Translations under genes and position numbers: made by a program
The notes under the pieces: generated by a model
Databases searched by the model: none
Told to the model about the DNA's origin: nothing
What the model saw: the letters and a program-made list of their open reading frames with translations, nothing else
Shown here: positions 8,687 to 18,029 of the stretch, in pieces
Layout of the letters: each line of letters begins with the position of its first letter
Position numbering within the stretch: position 1 is the stretch's first letter
DNA from: Thermoproteota archaeon
Lineage (GTDB): Archaea; Thermoproteota; Thermoprotei_A; EX4484-217-1; JAPDJV01
Assembly: GCA_029258925.1 (NCBI GenBank)
Contig: JAPDJV010000004.1
Span: forward strand, 21,277 to 85,276
Direction of reading: 5' to 3'
DNA length: 64,000 nt

Positions 8687-10399
8687 TCATAAGAGTGTTT
8701 TCACGGGAATCTCCCTAGGCTTCCTGATCTCGCTGAGATCTACGATGAAGTTTGAGTACTGAATTGAATAGTAGTATGGAAACATTTCCCTCACTTTATC
8801 AACAATAGTTTTAGACAGGTCTTCCGGGATCTCCGGTTTAACGTAGAGTGTCGAACCATAAGTTTCCTCTACTACTCTCCCCCCTCTAACAACTATTCTC
8901 CCGTCTTTGAAGACGTATTCTGCTCTCGATAAGGCTTTTTCAACGATCTTCCAGTCTCTCGAGGGATCCACTTTCCCCGGGTCGATATTGTATATTGCTA
9001 TGTCTGCTTGAGCCCCTATCCCCAGATGCCCCTTGAAGTCTTCTAATCCCAAAAGCTTTGCTGGTGCAGCCCTTGTTGCTATAATTATGTCGTTGAAATC
9101 GAATTCCTCGTCTACTGCTGGTAGAGCAGTTTTCTTAAGAGCCCTCCTATTAACCTTCTTCATCTCCTCTTCTCTAGCACGCCTACTCATAAGCCACGCT
9201 ATGACTCTAGGATACTTAGTGAATGGCCCTGCGTTCGGATGGTCTGTTGTAATAAATGTTCTCCAAGGATCTTTCGTCAACAATGCTACTTCTAAACCTA
9301 TAGTCCACTGAACAGTGTTAACATAGTTCCTTCTCCTATACCTGTAGGGGACTATTCCGGAAGCAGTTTCTGCTTCAACGTCTGCGAAAGCCCACTTCCA
9401 CCTAGATATGTGGAATAATACGTGTTCGAAGGGGGCATCTGCCGTCATTGTTGTGACCGAACCGAATATTATTTGACCCAGATCCACGCTGGCATTCCTC
9501 TGCCTCCTCAAAATCCTAGCTATTTCCTCTCCCCCGCTTCCAAGAGTTGCCCAAGTACTCCCCTTGTACCCCGTGAACTGGACGTGAGTTATGTGCATGG
9601 ATATCTTGTTTCCCGTAGAGTACTTGGAGGATAATTCTAGTGTTCTAGTTGTTGTCGAATAGTTGCCGGGATAGCCCAGTCTATTGCAGTGGACATGTAT
9701 TGGGTGTGGCAGGTTTAGCAGGGTGCTTGCCTCCCCGAGCATCAATATTATTTCTCTAGGCGTCAAATTGTATTCTGGAAGCTGTGTATCCAAGTCTATA
9801 CCATACCCTTTCCCATATAGCCATGCTAGATCTGCTCCCGGGTCAACTATTTTAACTCCGTAACCCTTGGTTGCGTGGAGAAGCCAGGCAATGTAGCCTG
9901 CAAGCCCCTTCAAGTCTCCCTCTGAAATATAGTCTAGTGCGATCCAGTTCGAGTCCATTAATATTAGAGTCATCTTATCGATTATTGGAATAGAATCCAA
10001 CTCCTCATGAGTATGCCTCGTTTTAAGCGGTGGACTAGCTGCCTCAACCACTGTCGTGTAGCCTAGGCGAGCATAACCGTAGCCTATTTTATACACGTTT
10101 GGAACAGTTCTCCCCGTCTGAGACCTTAGACCCATTTTCCCGGGGATGTTAGTGAGGTAGTGGTCTTCTACCATCATAACTCTGCCAGTGTTGACTTTGG
10201 GTCCAGCAATATGCGAGTGTACATCTATTCCTCCAGGAACGACCATCATTCCCCTTGCATCTACTACAATAGTCTCCCTGGGGTCTAGGGATGATGGGTC
10301 AACTATTACCCCGTTCCTTAACCCTATATCAATTACCTCTCCCTCGACACCGTTTAGGGGATCGTAGACTATTCCCCCTTTTATCAGGAAACTCTTCAA
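8687..10399 (-). CDS. fwdA: Formylmethanofuran dehydrogenase subunit A (amidohydrolase fold)
   Basis: GGIDVHSHIAGPKVNTGRVM, HPIHVHCNRLGYPGNY, HITHVQFTGYKGS, FITTDHPNAGPFTKYPRVIAWLMSRRAR. Confidence 0.92.
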   Translation of the reverse strand: MKSFLIKGGIVYDPLNGVEGEVIDIGLRNGVIVDPSSLDPRETIVVDARGMMVVPGGIDVHSHIAGPKVNTGRVMMVEDHYLTNIPGKMGLRSQTGRTVPNVYKIGYGYARLGYTTVVEAASPPLKTRHTHEELDSIPIIDKMTLILMDSNWIALDYISEGDLKGLAGYIAWLLHATKGYGVKIVDPGADLAWLYGKGYGIDLDTQLPEYNLTPREIILMLGEASTLLNLPHPIHVHCNRLGYPGNYSTTTRTLELSSKYSTGNKISMHITHVQFTGYKGSTWATLGSGGEEIARILRRQRNASVDLGQIIFGSVTTMTADAPFEHVLFHISRWKWAFADVEAETASGIVPYRYRRRNYVNTVQWTIGLEVALLTKDPWRTFITTDHPNAGPFTKYPRVIAWLMSRRAREEEMKKVNRRALKKTALPAVDEEFDFNDIIIATRAAPAKLLGLEDFKGHLGIGAQADIAIYNIDPGKVDPSRDWKIVEKALSRAEYVFKDGRIVVRGGRVVEETYGSTLYVKPEIPEDLSKTIVDKVREMFPYYYSIQYSNFIVDLSEIRKPREIPVKTLL

Positions 10400-10400
10400 A

Positions 10401-12185
10401 TTACTCCCCCCTAAGCCTCCTGACTCTGCTGAGTATTTCCAGTAGTATTCGGTGGTCTTCCATTACGCCTGTCGGCGGCTCGATGATTTTCTTAACTCTG
10501 AGGGGAACCCCGTCCATTCTATACGCTGTTCCCCCAGCTTCTACGCCGCTCATAGCTGAGGGTATGACAACATCTGCTATCATAGCTGTTAGACTCCACT
10601 TGGGGTCGACGACTATTAATGGGATTTTCGAGAGGTTTTCAACTGCTTTCCGGGGGAAGTGGGCTACTGGATCGCTTGCAATTATCAATGCTGCATCAAC
10701 ATCTCCCCTGATCAACGCGTCCGTTGCTGTTGTGAGGCCCGGTATGAATTTCGGTATCCCCCTCATGAAGTCCACGCTAAACGGGTATCCTGTTAACCAG
10801 GTTGAAACTTGACATGCCCCTGTAACATTGTAGTGTCCCCTCATAGGTACGACTGTGAACCTCGTCCAATCGTTTAAGTCGTGGGCAAGCTTGATTAACT
10901 CCTCTAGGCTCCTGTACCTGGGCTCGTTCATCGTGAGACCCATGCCGAAGAACCCTACGCCGTACTTGCAACTTCTAAGAGCATCGGCTAGCTCGTATAT
11001 TTTCTCCCTTGGAACCCCTGCTACGGTGGATTGCTCTATATCTAGGTCTTTGACGGCCATTCTCAGAGCAGTTATGAGCTCGTAGTCTTTGCCGGGCTCA
11101 ACCATTATGAATTCGTCTGCCATCCTAGCTGTAGCAGTTCTCCTAACATCTATGACTATAACTCTTCTATCCTTCCTCCCCTTAACATGCTTCCCGCCCT
11201 CGATAACCCATCTCTTAAAGTGGTTTGGGTGGGCCTCGGCTGGATTACATCCCCAGAACAATATTAGGTCTGCTAGATGCCTCACTAATCCTAGGGTGCA
11301 TCTCGCTGCACCGGCTTCCATAACGCCTATTGTCGTTGGGCCATGGCAGACAACAGTAGTGTTATCTATTATTGCACCAAGGTATTCGGCCAACTCCACT
11401 CCAACAATTATTGCCTCGTTGACTGTTGAACTTAAACCGAATATTAATGGATGTTTTGATGAAGCAAGTATTTCAGCTGCCTTATCCAGTGCCTTGGGAA
11501 GCGTGCATTCTTCTAGGAGGCCGCTGGGACTCCTAATGTATGGTTTAACTATTCTATCCCTATGGTAATTTCTTATCTTGGATGAGCCCAGCGGGCATGC
11601 TCCCACAACTTTTTCAACAATGTTACCGTTGAGGTGTACTTTGATGAAGTCGCACAGGTCTCCGCAGAAGGGGCAGACGAAGTCTTCTATAATCTTCTTC
11701 TCGCCCTCCCTTAAATCTAGTTCAACAGGGTGTGCATCAACTCTCCTACCAGTTATTATACTGACTAGCTCCTCCACGCTGGGGACTTGTTCCTCTGTTG
11801 GCCTTACTTTAGCTGGGATATTCTTGTACTTCGGCATTCCCGTTCCATCTGTTAGTGGGCAGACCACGGCGTTTGCCCATGGACCCATTGGGATAAAACC
11901 TGTGCCTCTAGGTAGACCTGGATCAATTGAAACGTTGACTACTATAGCACCATGTTCTGTTTCAACTCTCACCCTACTATTCTTCTCGACACCTATTAAC
12001 TGGGCGTCTTCAGGGTTTAAGCTGAGTGTTGAAGCTGAAAGCCTGTACCTCCTACTCCTCTTTCCCTCAGCTTCCATGCTCATTCCTTGAACTAGACTCC
12101 TCCCCGTCACCAGCAATATTTCTAGCTGGCGCCTCTCCCCAAGCTTCTCTTCAAGCGCCTCCTGCACGATGCTCGTTGAAGTCAA
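10401..12185 (-). CDS. fwdDB: Formylmethanofuran dehydrogenase FwdD-FwdB fusion (N-terminal D-type molybdopterin-dinucleotide-binding domain, C-terminal B catalytic domain)
   Basis: The N-terminal ~150 aa (LLVTGRSLVQGMSMEAEGK...LNPEDAQLIGVEKNSRVRVETEHG...GTGFIPMGPWANAVV) match FwdD. The rest (CPFCGDLCDFIKV...TVVCHGPTTIGVMEAGAAR...WGCNPAEAHPNHFKRW) matches FwdB. Confidence 0.9.
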   Translation of the reverse strand: MTSTSIVQEALEEKLGERRQLEILLVTGRSLVQGMSMEAEGKRSRRYRLSASTLSLNPEDAQLIGVEKNSRVRVETEHGAIVVNVSIDPGLPRGTGFIPMGPWANAVVCPLTDGTGMPKYKNIPAKVRPTEEQVPSVEELVSIITGRRVDAHPVELDLREGEKKIIEDFVCPFCGDLCDFIKVHLNGNIVEKVVGACPLGSSKIRNYHRDRIVKPYIRSPSGLLEECTLPKALDKAAEILASSKHPLIFGLSSTVNEAIIVGVELAEYLGAIIDNTTVVCHGPTTIGVMEAGAARCTLGLVRHLADLILFWGCNPAEAHPNHFKRWVIEGGKHVKGRKDRRVIVIDVRRTATARMADEFIMVEPGKDYELITALRMAVKDLDIEQSTVAGVPREKIYELADALRSCKYGVGFFGMGLTMNEPRYRSLEELIKLAHDLNDWTRFTVVPMRGHYNVTGACQVSTWLTGYPFSVDFMRGIPKFIPGLTTATDALIRGDVDAALIIASDPVAHFPRKAVENLSKIPLIVVDPKWSLTAMIADVVIPSAMSGVEAGGTAYRMDGVPLRVKKIIEPPTGVMEDHRILLEILSRVRRLRGE

Positions 12186-12187
12186 TA

Positions 12188-13036
12188 TTATGGTCGCCTC
12201 GGCTTCTCCAAGAGCTTTTCCTTAACGAGTATTGTCCCGTCGGAGTGGTGCGGTTTTCTCTCCAACGTGTCACCGTATTTCTCTATCTCTCTTGCTTCAT
12301 CAGCTAGTCTAGCCGCTACTCTCATGGCTTCGTGTGCTGCTGCAACGATTAAAGTGTACTTCTCCCTCTCCTTTACCTTGAAGCATCCCTCCGTTGTTAA
12401 ATCGGCTACTCTTCTTGCAATCTCGTATGCTGCCATTGCTTTAGCTCTAGCATACGGGTTTCTGAATCCCGCTCTCTCAACAACCCACTTGTCCACAACG
12501 ATCTTCGGTAAGACAGGTTTCTCCCCCTTCTTAAGTGCTTCAACAACCTTATCTATTTCCTCATATAGTAGTCTGAATACCCCCGTTATAGATAACACTT
12601 TTATGATGTCGCTGTTGTACAGTGCCATTTCAACTGGGTCGAGAAACTCTCTTCTAGCACCTATCATTGAGTCGCCTAACACTATTATGTAACCGAACCC
12701 CCTTTCCTCCAAGTCCCCCACTATCTTCTTCGTAGGCGCGTCTGAGATCACTATTACAGGTTTGCCTGCTGCAAGCAATATTTCCCTCGCTCTCGTTGGC
12801 CCGGGTAGTGTTGCATTAGGGCTTACGACAATGTATAAGTCGTGGTCTCCTCCCAGAGCCCTGTTTGCAACTTCTTCTCCATAGGTTTCGGAGAACATTT
12901 TCGCGCCTGTTGAATAAACTCTCACTTCAATATCTTTTCTATCGGCTCTCTCATCTAAGAGATATTCTATTAGGACTGCTGATCCTATTGCACCCATTTT
13001 AACTACTCCAATACTTATGGGTTTTACTTCACCCAA
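12188..13036 (-). CDS. mtd: F420-dependent methylene-H4MPT dehydrogenase
   Basis: IGVVKMGAIGSAVLIEYLLDERADRKDIEVRVYSTGAKM...VVSPNATLPGPTRAREIL...GDSMIGARREFLDPVEMALYN resembles Mtd. Confidence 0.9.
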   Translation of the reverse strand: MGEVKPISIGVVKMGAIGSAVLIEYLLDERADRKDIEVRVYSTGAKMFSETYGEEVANRALGGDHDLYIVVSPNATLPGPTRAREILLAAGKPVIVISDAPTKKIVGDLEERGFGYIIVLGDSMIGARREFLDPVEMALYNSDIIKVLSITGVFRLLYEEIDKVVEALKKGEKPVLPKIVVDKWVVERAGFRNPYARAKAMAAYEIARRVADLTTEGCFKVKEREKYTLIVAAAHEAMRVAARLADEAREIEKYGDTLERKPHHSDGTILVKEKLLEKPRRP

Positions 13037-13086
13037 CCATTTCCACCTCCAAACACCATTACCATAATTACGTGAAGCACGGGAAA

Positions 13087-14013
13087 TTACGGGTTGAATC
13101 CTTTTTCAAGAGCAAGCTTGATTGCATCCTTCAAGTAGATCTTATATGGGCCGAGGCTTCCCCCATAATTGCCTGCATCTATCTTCACTATTCCAGGCAC
13201 CTTGGAGGCTTCTATAGCTGCAACACCCATCGCTAAAGCGACGCTCTTAAGATTTAAACCATTTATTACAATCTCGTATACGCAGTTCACGTTCTCCGGG
13301 ATCTTAGTCTCCTCGACAATATCTCTTATTGTTGGACAATAATAATGGTTTGTTGTTGCACGGAGCTTGGGGTACTTTATGCTTCCAACCTTAGAGCCCG
13401 ATCTAACTATGCCTCCCGGGAAAGGTGTTATTACATGCCTACAGTTTTCACGTATTGCTTTTACTGCTCTCTCAGCTGCTTCAAGCCCCGAATCCAAGCT
13501 TTCAGCGAGAATTAGTATATTTCCTCCGGCAACACCCTTAACAACCCCGAACACATCCTCTATTATGAACTCTCCCTCCATTACCGGTATTCTCCAAATA
13601 GTCCTACCATTAAGAACATCCTTTTTCTCGAATCCATCTCCAAATTTAGCTAAAGCTCTCCCAACATGTATTTTCCTCTTAACCCTTGGAAGACCATCCC
13701 ATGCTGCAGTTGTTGGACAAGTGAGTATTGTTTGCCCAACTCTAAGAGTCACCTGGCCTTTGAGCTCGGGAACACCTAGATGATAGATTTGTATGAGTGC
13801 TCCAATCCTCCCATCCGGAGTCTTCTCCCCCGGCACAATTCTTTCAATCCCTGCCTCAGCTGGACTCATTATAATAGAAGTTGCAAAACCTGTTGCAACG
13901 CTTGCAGCCGTCAGAGCCCACTTTTCATTTCTGGCTGTAACAAGTATTCTGGTTGCATACATGGGGAATGCCTCGGCAAAAGTATCCTCAATAATCACGT
14001 TATTAATTTTCAA
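13087..14013 (-). CDS. ftr: Formylmethanofuran:H4MPT formyltransferase
   Basis: Ftr-like IIEDTFAEAFPMYATRILVTA...GFATSIIMSPAEAGIE...TCPTTAAWDG...GYGGSLGPYKIYLKD-type C terminus. Confidence 0.9.
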   Translation of the reverse strand: MKINNVIIEDTFAEAFPMYATRILVTARNEKWALTAASVATGFATSIIMSPAEAGIERIVPGEKTPDGRIGALIQIYHLGVPELKGQVTLRVGQTILTCPTTAAWDGLPRVKRKIHVGRALAKFGDGFEKKDVLNGRTIWRIPVMEGEFIIEDVFGVVKGVAGGNILILAESLDSGLEAAERAVKAIRENCRHVITPFPGGIVRSGSKVGSIKYPKLRATTNHYYCPTIRDIVEETKIPENVNCVYEIVINGLNLKSVALAMGVAAIEASKVPGIVKIDAGNYGGSLGPYKIYLKDAIKLALEKGFNP

Positions 14014-14340
14014 AAATCAATCATCTCCGGACTCATATATTTAAATAAACGTTCATACACATTTTAACATAGTTTCGCAACGATATTAAAAGATTTTTCT
14101 TAAAGATAGACTAAGATAACACGTGTGAATTTTAGTAGTTATTTAACATAAAAATTTACACGAGCGTTTTAAAGGCATAAGCATTATACTAGTTATGAGC
14201 TTTAATGATGTAATATTAATATTGATAATACTTACATACGTTATACATTTAAGTTGTTAATGAAAAGTTTGTGCATTTTTAAAAAGTAAAATTATAGTAA
14301 AATATAAATTTAGTAAAATCTTATAATAATATATCGATGG

Positions 14341-15873
14341 GTGAGTTTTATGGTAAGTCCCGAAGTTTTAAAGAAAATGGTTAATGATCTTCTAGCTGTT
14401 CAAAAAGCTGACATAGCTGTTATAAAAGAGAAGAGAGGCGGGGTATTCAAGGTTGCAGACGCTAAGCCGTACGTGGACGCAGTTAAGAAGATGGAAGCAT
14501 TGGAGGGCATGAAGAAGGAGGTCATCGACTTACATGTTAAAAGCGTTGAGCTACACTTCGAAATATTAAACGACATATGTGTTGACAACACTATTAGGCC
14601 CGAGGACGACCCATTTGTAGAGCACTACCAGACACCTGCAATCCTGGAAATACTATACGACCTAGACCCGGCGCTCAGGGAGAGCGTTGAGAAATTCGTC
14701 AACTCCTTCGACGTGAAGGACATTAAGGCAATAATAGGGAAGGAGGCTATTAGGAGGTATACTGGTTTCTACGGTCCAACATGTGTGGTAGACTTCGCTG
14801 TTTCAGCTGGGAGCACTTCAGGACTATTCGGCTTCATACTGGACAGACTAGACATACCGAAGAAGTATAAGGAGACTATCCTAGCAGCCAAGAGCTGGGG
14901 TATGAACACAAGCTATGGTTTCGGTACAGCATTCACCGAGGCTATGGAGGCAGGCAAGACTGTTGAGGAGGCACTTGCAACCGAAATAGAGTGGTTGAAG
15001 AAGATATGGTTGACACCAGTTGACGCTCAAGTAGAGTTGATGAAGAAGCTCGGACACAAGAGCTTCGATCCAGCAGTCTACGAGAAGAGGTATAAGGAGG
15101 GCATTAAGCCCTATGTTAAGGCGGCATTAGACGCTGGAGTGAGTGAAGCAAACATTGTGGTTGTTCCAGCATACTGTGTTGGAGACGTTGGGCACCACAT
15201 TGCCCAGAGCATGTACAACATGGCTAAAGACGACGTAGTAATGGCAATACTTGAAGCAGTAACATGTACCCTCGAGAAGAACATAACTAAAGCATTAGAG
15301 GAGGGCAAATTAAAGAACGAATACGCTGTTCTAAGCTTCGCAGGAGGAACAACTGCTGCAGCAACAACATTCATACTAGGCTTAGACGGATTCACAGTGC
15401 CAATGGTAGTCGACTTGTTAACTAAGAGATTCTTCAACTACGTGCAGAAGTATCCTGGAAGAGGACAGGCAGCAGAACTACACAACGTCGACTTCATGGA
15501 CATGCTTGTTAGAGGAGAGAAAATAATCGCACCGCCACCAATAGGCAAGGGCGGTATACTCAAGGGTGTCAAACTAGACTTCTCACCAATACTAGAAAAC
15601 GAGGTAATCATGAACCCGCAGAGGTATACCTATCCTGGATGCGCTATCACAGTGAGGTTCTCAGCTCTGATGAGGCTAGCTGACTTCCCATGCCTACTGA
15701 CAAGCGAGCCCGTAACTGCCACTGTGAACACCTATATCGTAGCACTGCACCCAGATGTACCAGTATCACCACCACTCATATGCAAGGACTGTGCTGTAGC
15801 CAGATTGATGAGTGGAAGAAGATTCCACTGCTACTATAGGGTGGGAGTGGCAAAAGAGAAACCACTCTACTAA
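14341..15873 (+). CDS. DUF2193-like archaeal protein (510 aa)
   Basis: Long ORF preceded by a ~330-bp AT-rich intergenic region. Overall pattern recalls DUF2193 proteins of methanogens. Cys/His-rich C terminus (LICKDCAVARLMSGRRFHCYYRVG). Confidence 0.65.
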   Translation: MSFMVSPEVLKKMVNDLLAVQKADIAVIKEKRGGVFKVADAKPYVDAVKKMEALEGMKKEVIDLHVKSVELHFEILNDICVDNTIRPEDDPFVEHYQTPAILEILYDLDPALRESVEKFVNSFDVKDIKAIIGKEAIRRYTGFYGPTCVVDFAVSAGSTSGLFGFILDRLDIPKKYKETILAAKSWGMNTSYGFGTAFTEAMEAGKTVEEALATEIEWLKKIWLTPVDAQVELMKKLGHKSFDPAVYEKRYKEGIKPYVKAALDAGVSEANIVVVPAYCVGDVGHHIAQSMYNMAKDDVVMAILEAVTCTLEKNITKALEEGKLKNEYAVLSFAGGTTAAATTFILGLDGFTVPMVVDLLTKRFFNYVQKYPGRGQAAELHNVDFMDMLVRGEKIIAPPPIGKGGILKGVKLDFSPILENEVIMNPQRYTYPGCAITVRFSALMRLADFPCLLTSEPVTATVNTYIVALHPDVPVSPPLICKDCAVARLMSGRRFHCYYRVGVAKEKPLY

Positions 15874-16751
15874 ATCAATTTTTTACGTTTTTTACTTCGT
15901 ATTCTAGCTAGTCTAACCAATATAACTGGGTAGTGTGGTATTTTCTCTAGGTGGCTCCAAGTAACCTCTTCCACACCGACGTTAAATCTCTCGGCAACCT
16001 CAAACACTGTCCTACCCGCACCGAAACCCCTAACTCTATCAGATATCTCCGATATTTTCAGTAAGGTTTCCAAGTCAACAAGCCTCCCGTAGTAGCCTGT
16101 GGGGGTTGCCATTGGTTTAAAGAATTTCCTGAAGAATCTGGCCGTGAGATACGATATGAAGCCCATGTTCACCAAACCCTTGACGTCAGTTGGCCTAGAG
16201 GCTAAAGCTATTCTCAGCCCTTTAACAAGATAACATCTATCGCTGTCAACTATCAAGACATTAACTTTCTTCCCGGTAGCATTGAATATTTTAAGCGAGA
16301 TCATTTTTGCAAGTTTCCCCGGGCTCTTTACTGGAATAGAAACAATAGTCCCCGGAAGATTGCTTGTATCAATACCCCCTTCGCTCATGGGTTTCAACAC
16401 TTGTAGGAATCCTCCTACTCTGAGTGCTAGCTGCTTGTGTCTAGCAAGAGTGTTTAAGTCGAGGGTTTTAATCCATGAAACGTTTGCTTCTTTCAACGTG
16501 AACGAGAGAATTTTACCCCATAAAACCCTCATTACTAGATAGGTTGCTAGCTTCGTTAGTATTGATGGTTTAATAATGGATTCATCGTATACTAGGCCTT
16601 TCGCCACGGAAACAGCTTTATCGCTCAACACTATGAAGTCTCCGCTCAACAATATTTCATCGTATGCCTTCAATATCTCCGAAACAATATCTGTTCCAGG
16701 CTTCCAGACTCTAAAAGGCTTCTTGAATACTTTTAATACCAGCTTTGCCAA
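15870..16751 (-). CDS. CofE-like F420-0:glutamate ligase family protein
   Basis: GDFIVLSDKAVSVAKG, GGIDTSNLPGTIVSIP, FNATGKKVNVLIVDSDRCY resemble CofE motifs. Confidence 0.65.
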   Translation of the reverse strand: MAKLVLKVFKKPFRVWKPGTDIVSEILKAYDEILLSGDFIVLSDKAVSVAKGLVYDESIIKPSILTKLATYLVMRVLWGKILSFTLKEANVSWIKTLDLNTLARHKQLALRVGGFLQVLKPMSEGGIDTSNLPGTIVSIPVKSPGKLAKMISLKIFNATGKKVNVLIVDSDRCYLVKGLRIALASRPTDVKGLVNMGFISYLTARFFRKFFKPMATPTGYYGRLVDLETLLKISEISDRVRGFGAGRTVFEVAERFNVGVEEVTWSHLEKIPHYPVILVRLARIRSKKRKKLI

Positions 16752-16855
16752 AAACTCTCCATCTCCATAAACAAACAGTTCAACGCATTTCCTCGGAGAT
16801 TCAGCGCTACTTTATATAAGGGTTTATATTTTAATTTTAAAGCTGAGGTAGTGAA

Positions 16856-17008
16856 ATGGCTTGCCATAAGCTTAAGGGTATTCTCAGACTAGCAAACGTG
16901 TTCAGCGTTAACTTGAGTAGAATATCTATTGTACCCGGAACAGTTTACGCTATGGTTGACGGGAGAAGAGCTCTGTGGAATCGGATTAATATCATATTTA
17001 GCCGCTAG
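16856..17008 (+). CDS. Possible small ORF (50 aa) upstream of the nucleotidyltransferase
   Basis: ATG with upstream GAGGTAGTGAA; MACHKLKGILRLANVFSVNLSRISIVPGTVYAMVDGRRALWNRINIIFSR*. The next gene has its own AGGAGGTGA right at this stop. Below the length cut-off of the ORF track. Confidence 0.35.
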   Translation: MACHKLKGILRLANVFSVNLSRISIVPGTVYAMVDGRRALWNRINIIFSR

Positions 17009-17015
17009 GAGGTGA

Positions 17016-18029
17016 ATGAACATTATAGGTGTCTCCGAGAGGTATGGAATTATTGAGGGAGTATACTTCAAGGTCTTCGATAACTCGATATTTTACTCCA
17101 AGGGAATAGTTCATCCGCCATGGGGCGTAGTGGGATATCCCAAGTATGTTCCAGATGAAAGAGGCAGTAGAGTCTCTCCTAGTGGGGTAAGATATGTTAA
17201 GTATGAAGGTTTACATGAGCAATCCAAAGTGTTGAAGGAACGCTATAATTGGACTTTAAGGTTTGATAAATGTTTTGGAACAGTTGTACCAATAATACCG
17301 TTATCCAGCATCAGGGAAGTTTATGATCCAATAATAAAGCTCTCTTCGATGAGAATCGAAGACCCAAGTAGTCCCGTAGTGGAGTTGGCGGAGGTCTTAG
17401 GGGAGGCAGCTGGCTGGAATAATGTTGGAATATCTGGTTCACGTCTTGTCGGATTAGATGTCGAGGGCTCCGACATAGATCTAGTAGTGTACGGGGTTGA
17501 GGAGGGCTCTAAGGCGTATGCGAAGCTTAAGGAGGCTTTCATGGAGATCGAGGATTTCAGGGGTTATAGGGAAGGAGAATTACTGAAACTTTACATGGCG
17601 AGAGCCAGGGAAACACCGTTATCTCTCCAAGAATTTTCTAGACAGCAGTCTAGGAGAGTTCTTGAGGGCTTCTTCAAGGATGTAGAGTACTTTATTAGGA
17701 TAATTGACCCCGGGGCCGAACCCCCCTACTCTAGTTATAGGAGTATTAGCTTGGGCACTGTTGTTGTTAGGGGCGTTGTAGTAGATTCTTCCAAGAACTA
17801 TTTCACTCCGGTTACTTATAGCGTGGAAGTCGAGGAAGTGCTATGTGGAACTAGTAATGCAGTGGACGCTACAAGCCTCTACAGTCTTAGAGGAAGGTTC
17901 TGCGAGATTTTACTAGATGGCGAAAGATTTGAGGCTGGAGGTAAGCTTGAGAAACTGATATACGAGGATGGGAGTGAGGTTTTCAGAATATATCTTGGTT
18001 ACAAAGGGGACTATGTTAGGATCCTTTAA
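17016..18029 (+). CDS. Predicted archaeal nucleotidyltransferase (pol-beta-like)
   Basis: NTase signature VGISGSRLVGLDVEGSDIDLVVYG; N-terminal VHPPWGVVGYPKYVPDERGSR domain shared with the next gene; RBS AGGAGGTGA. Confidence 0.75.
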   Translation: MNIIGVSERYGIIEGVYFKVFDNSIFYSKGIVHPPWGVVGYPKYVPDERGSRVSPSGVRYVKYEGLHEQSKVLKERYNWTLRFDKCFGTVVPIIPLSSIREVYDPIIKLSSMRIEDPSSPVVELAEVLGEAAGWNNVGISGSRLVGLDVEGSDIDLVVYGVEEGSKAYAKLKEAFMEIEDFRGYREGELLKLYMARARETPLSLQEFSRQQSRRVLEGFFKDVEYFIRIIDPGAEPPYSSYRSISLGTVVVRGVVVDSSKNYFTPVTYSVEVEEVLCGTSNAVDATSLYSLRGRFCEILLDGERFEAGGKLEKLIYEDGSEVFRIYLGYKGDYVRIL

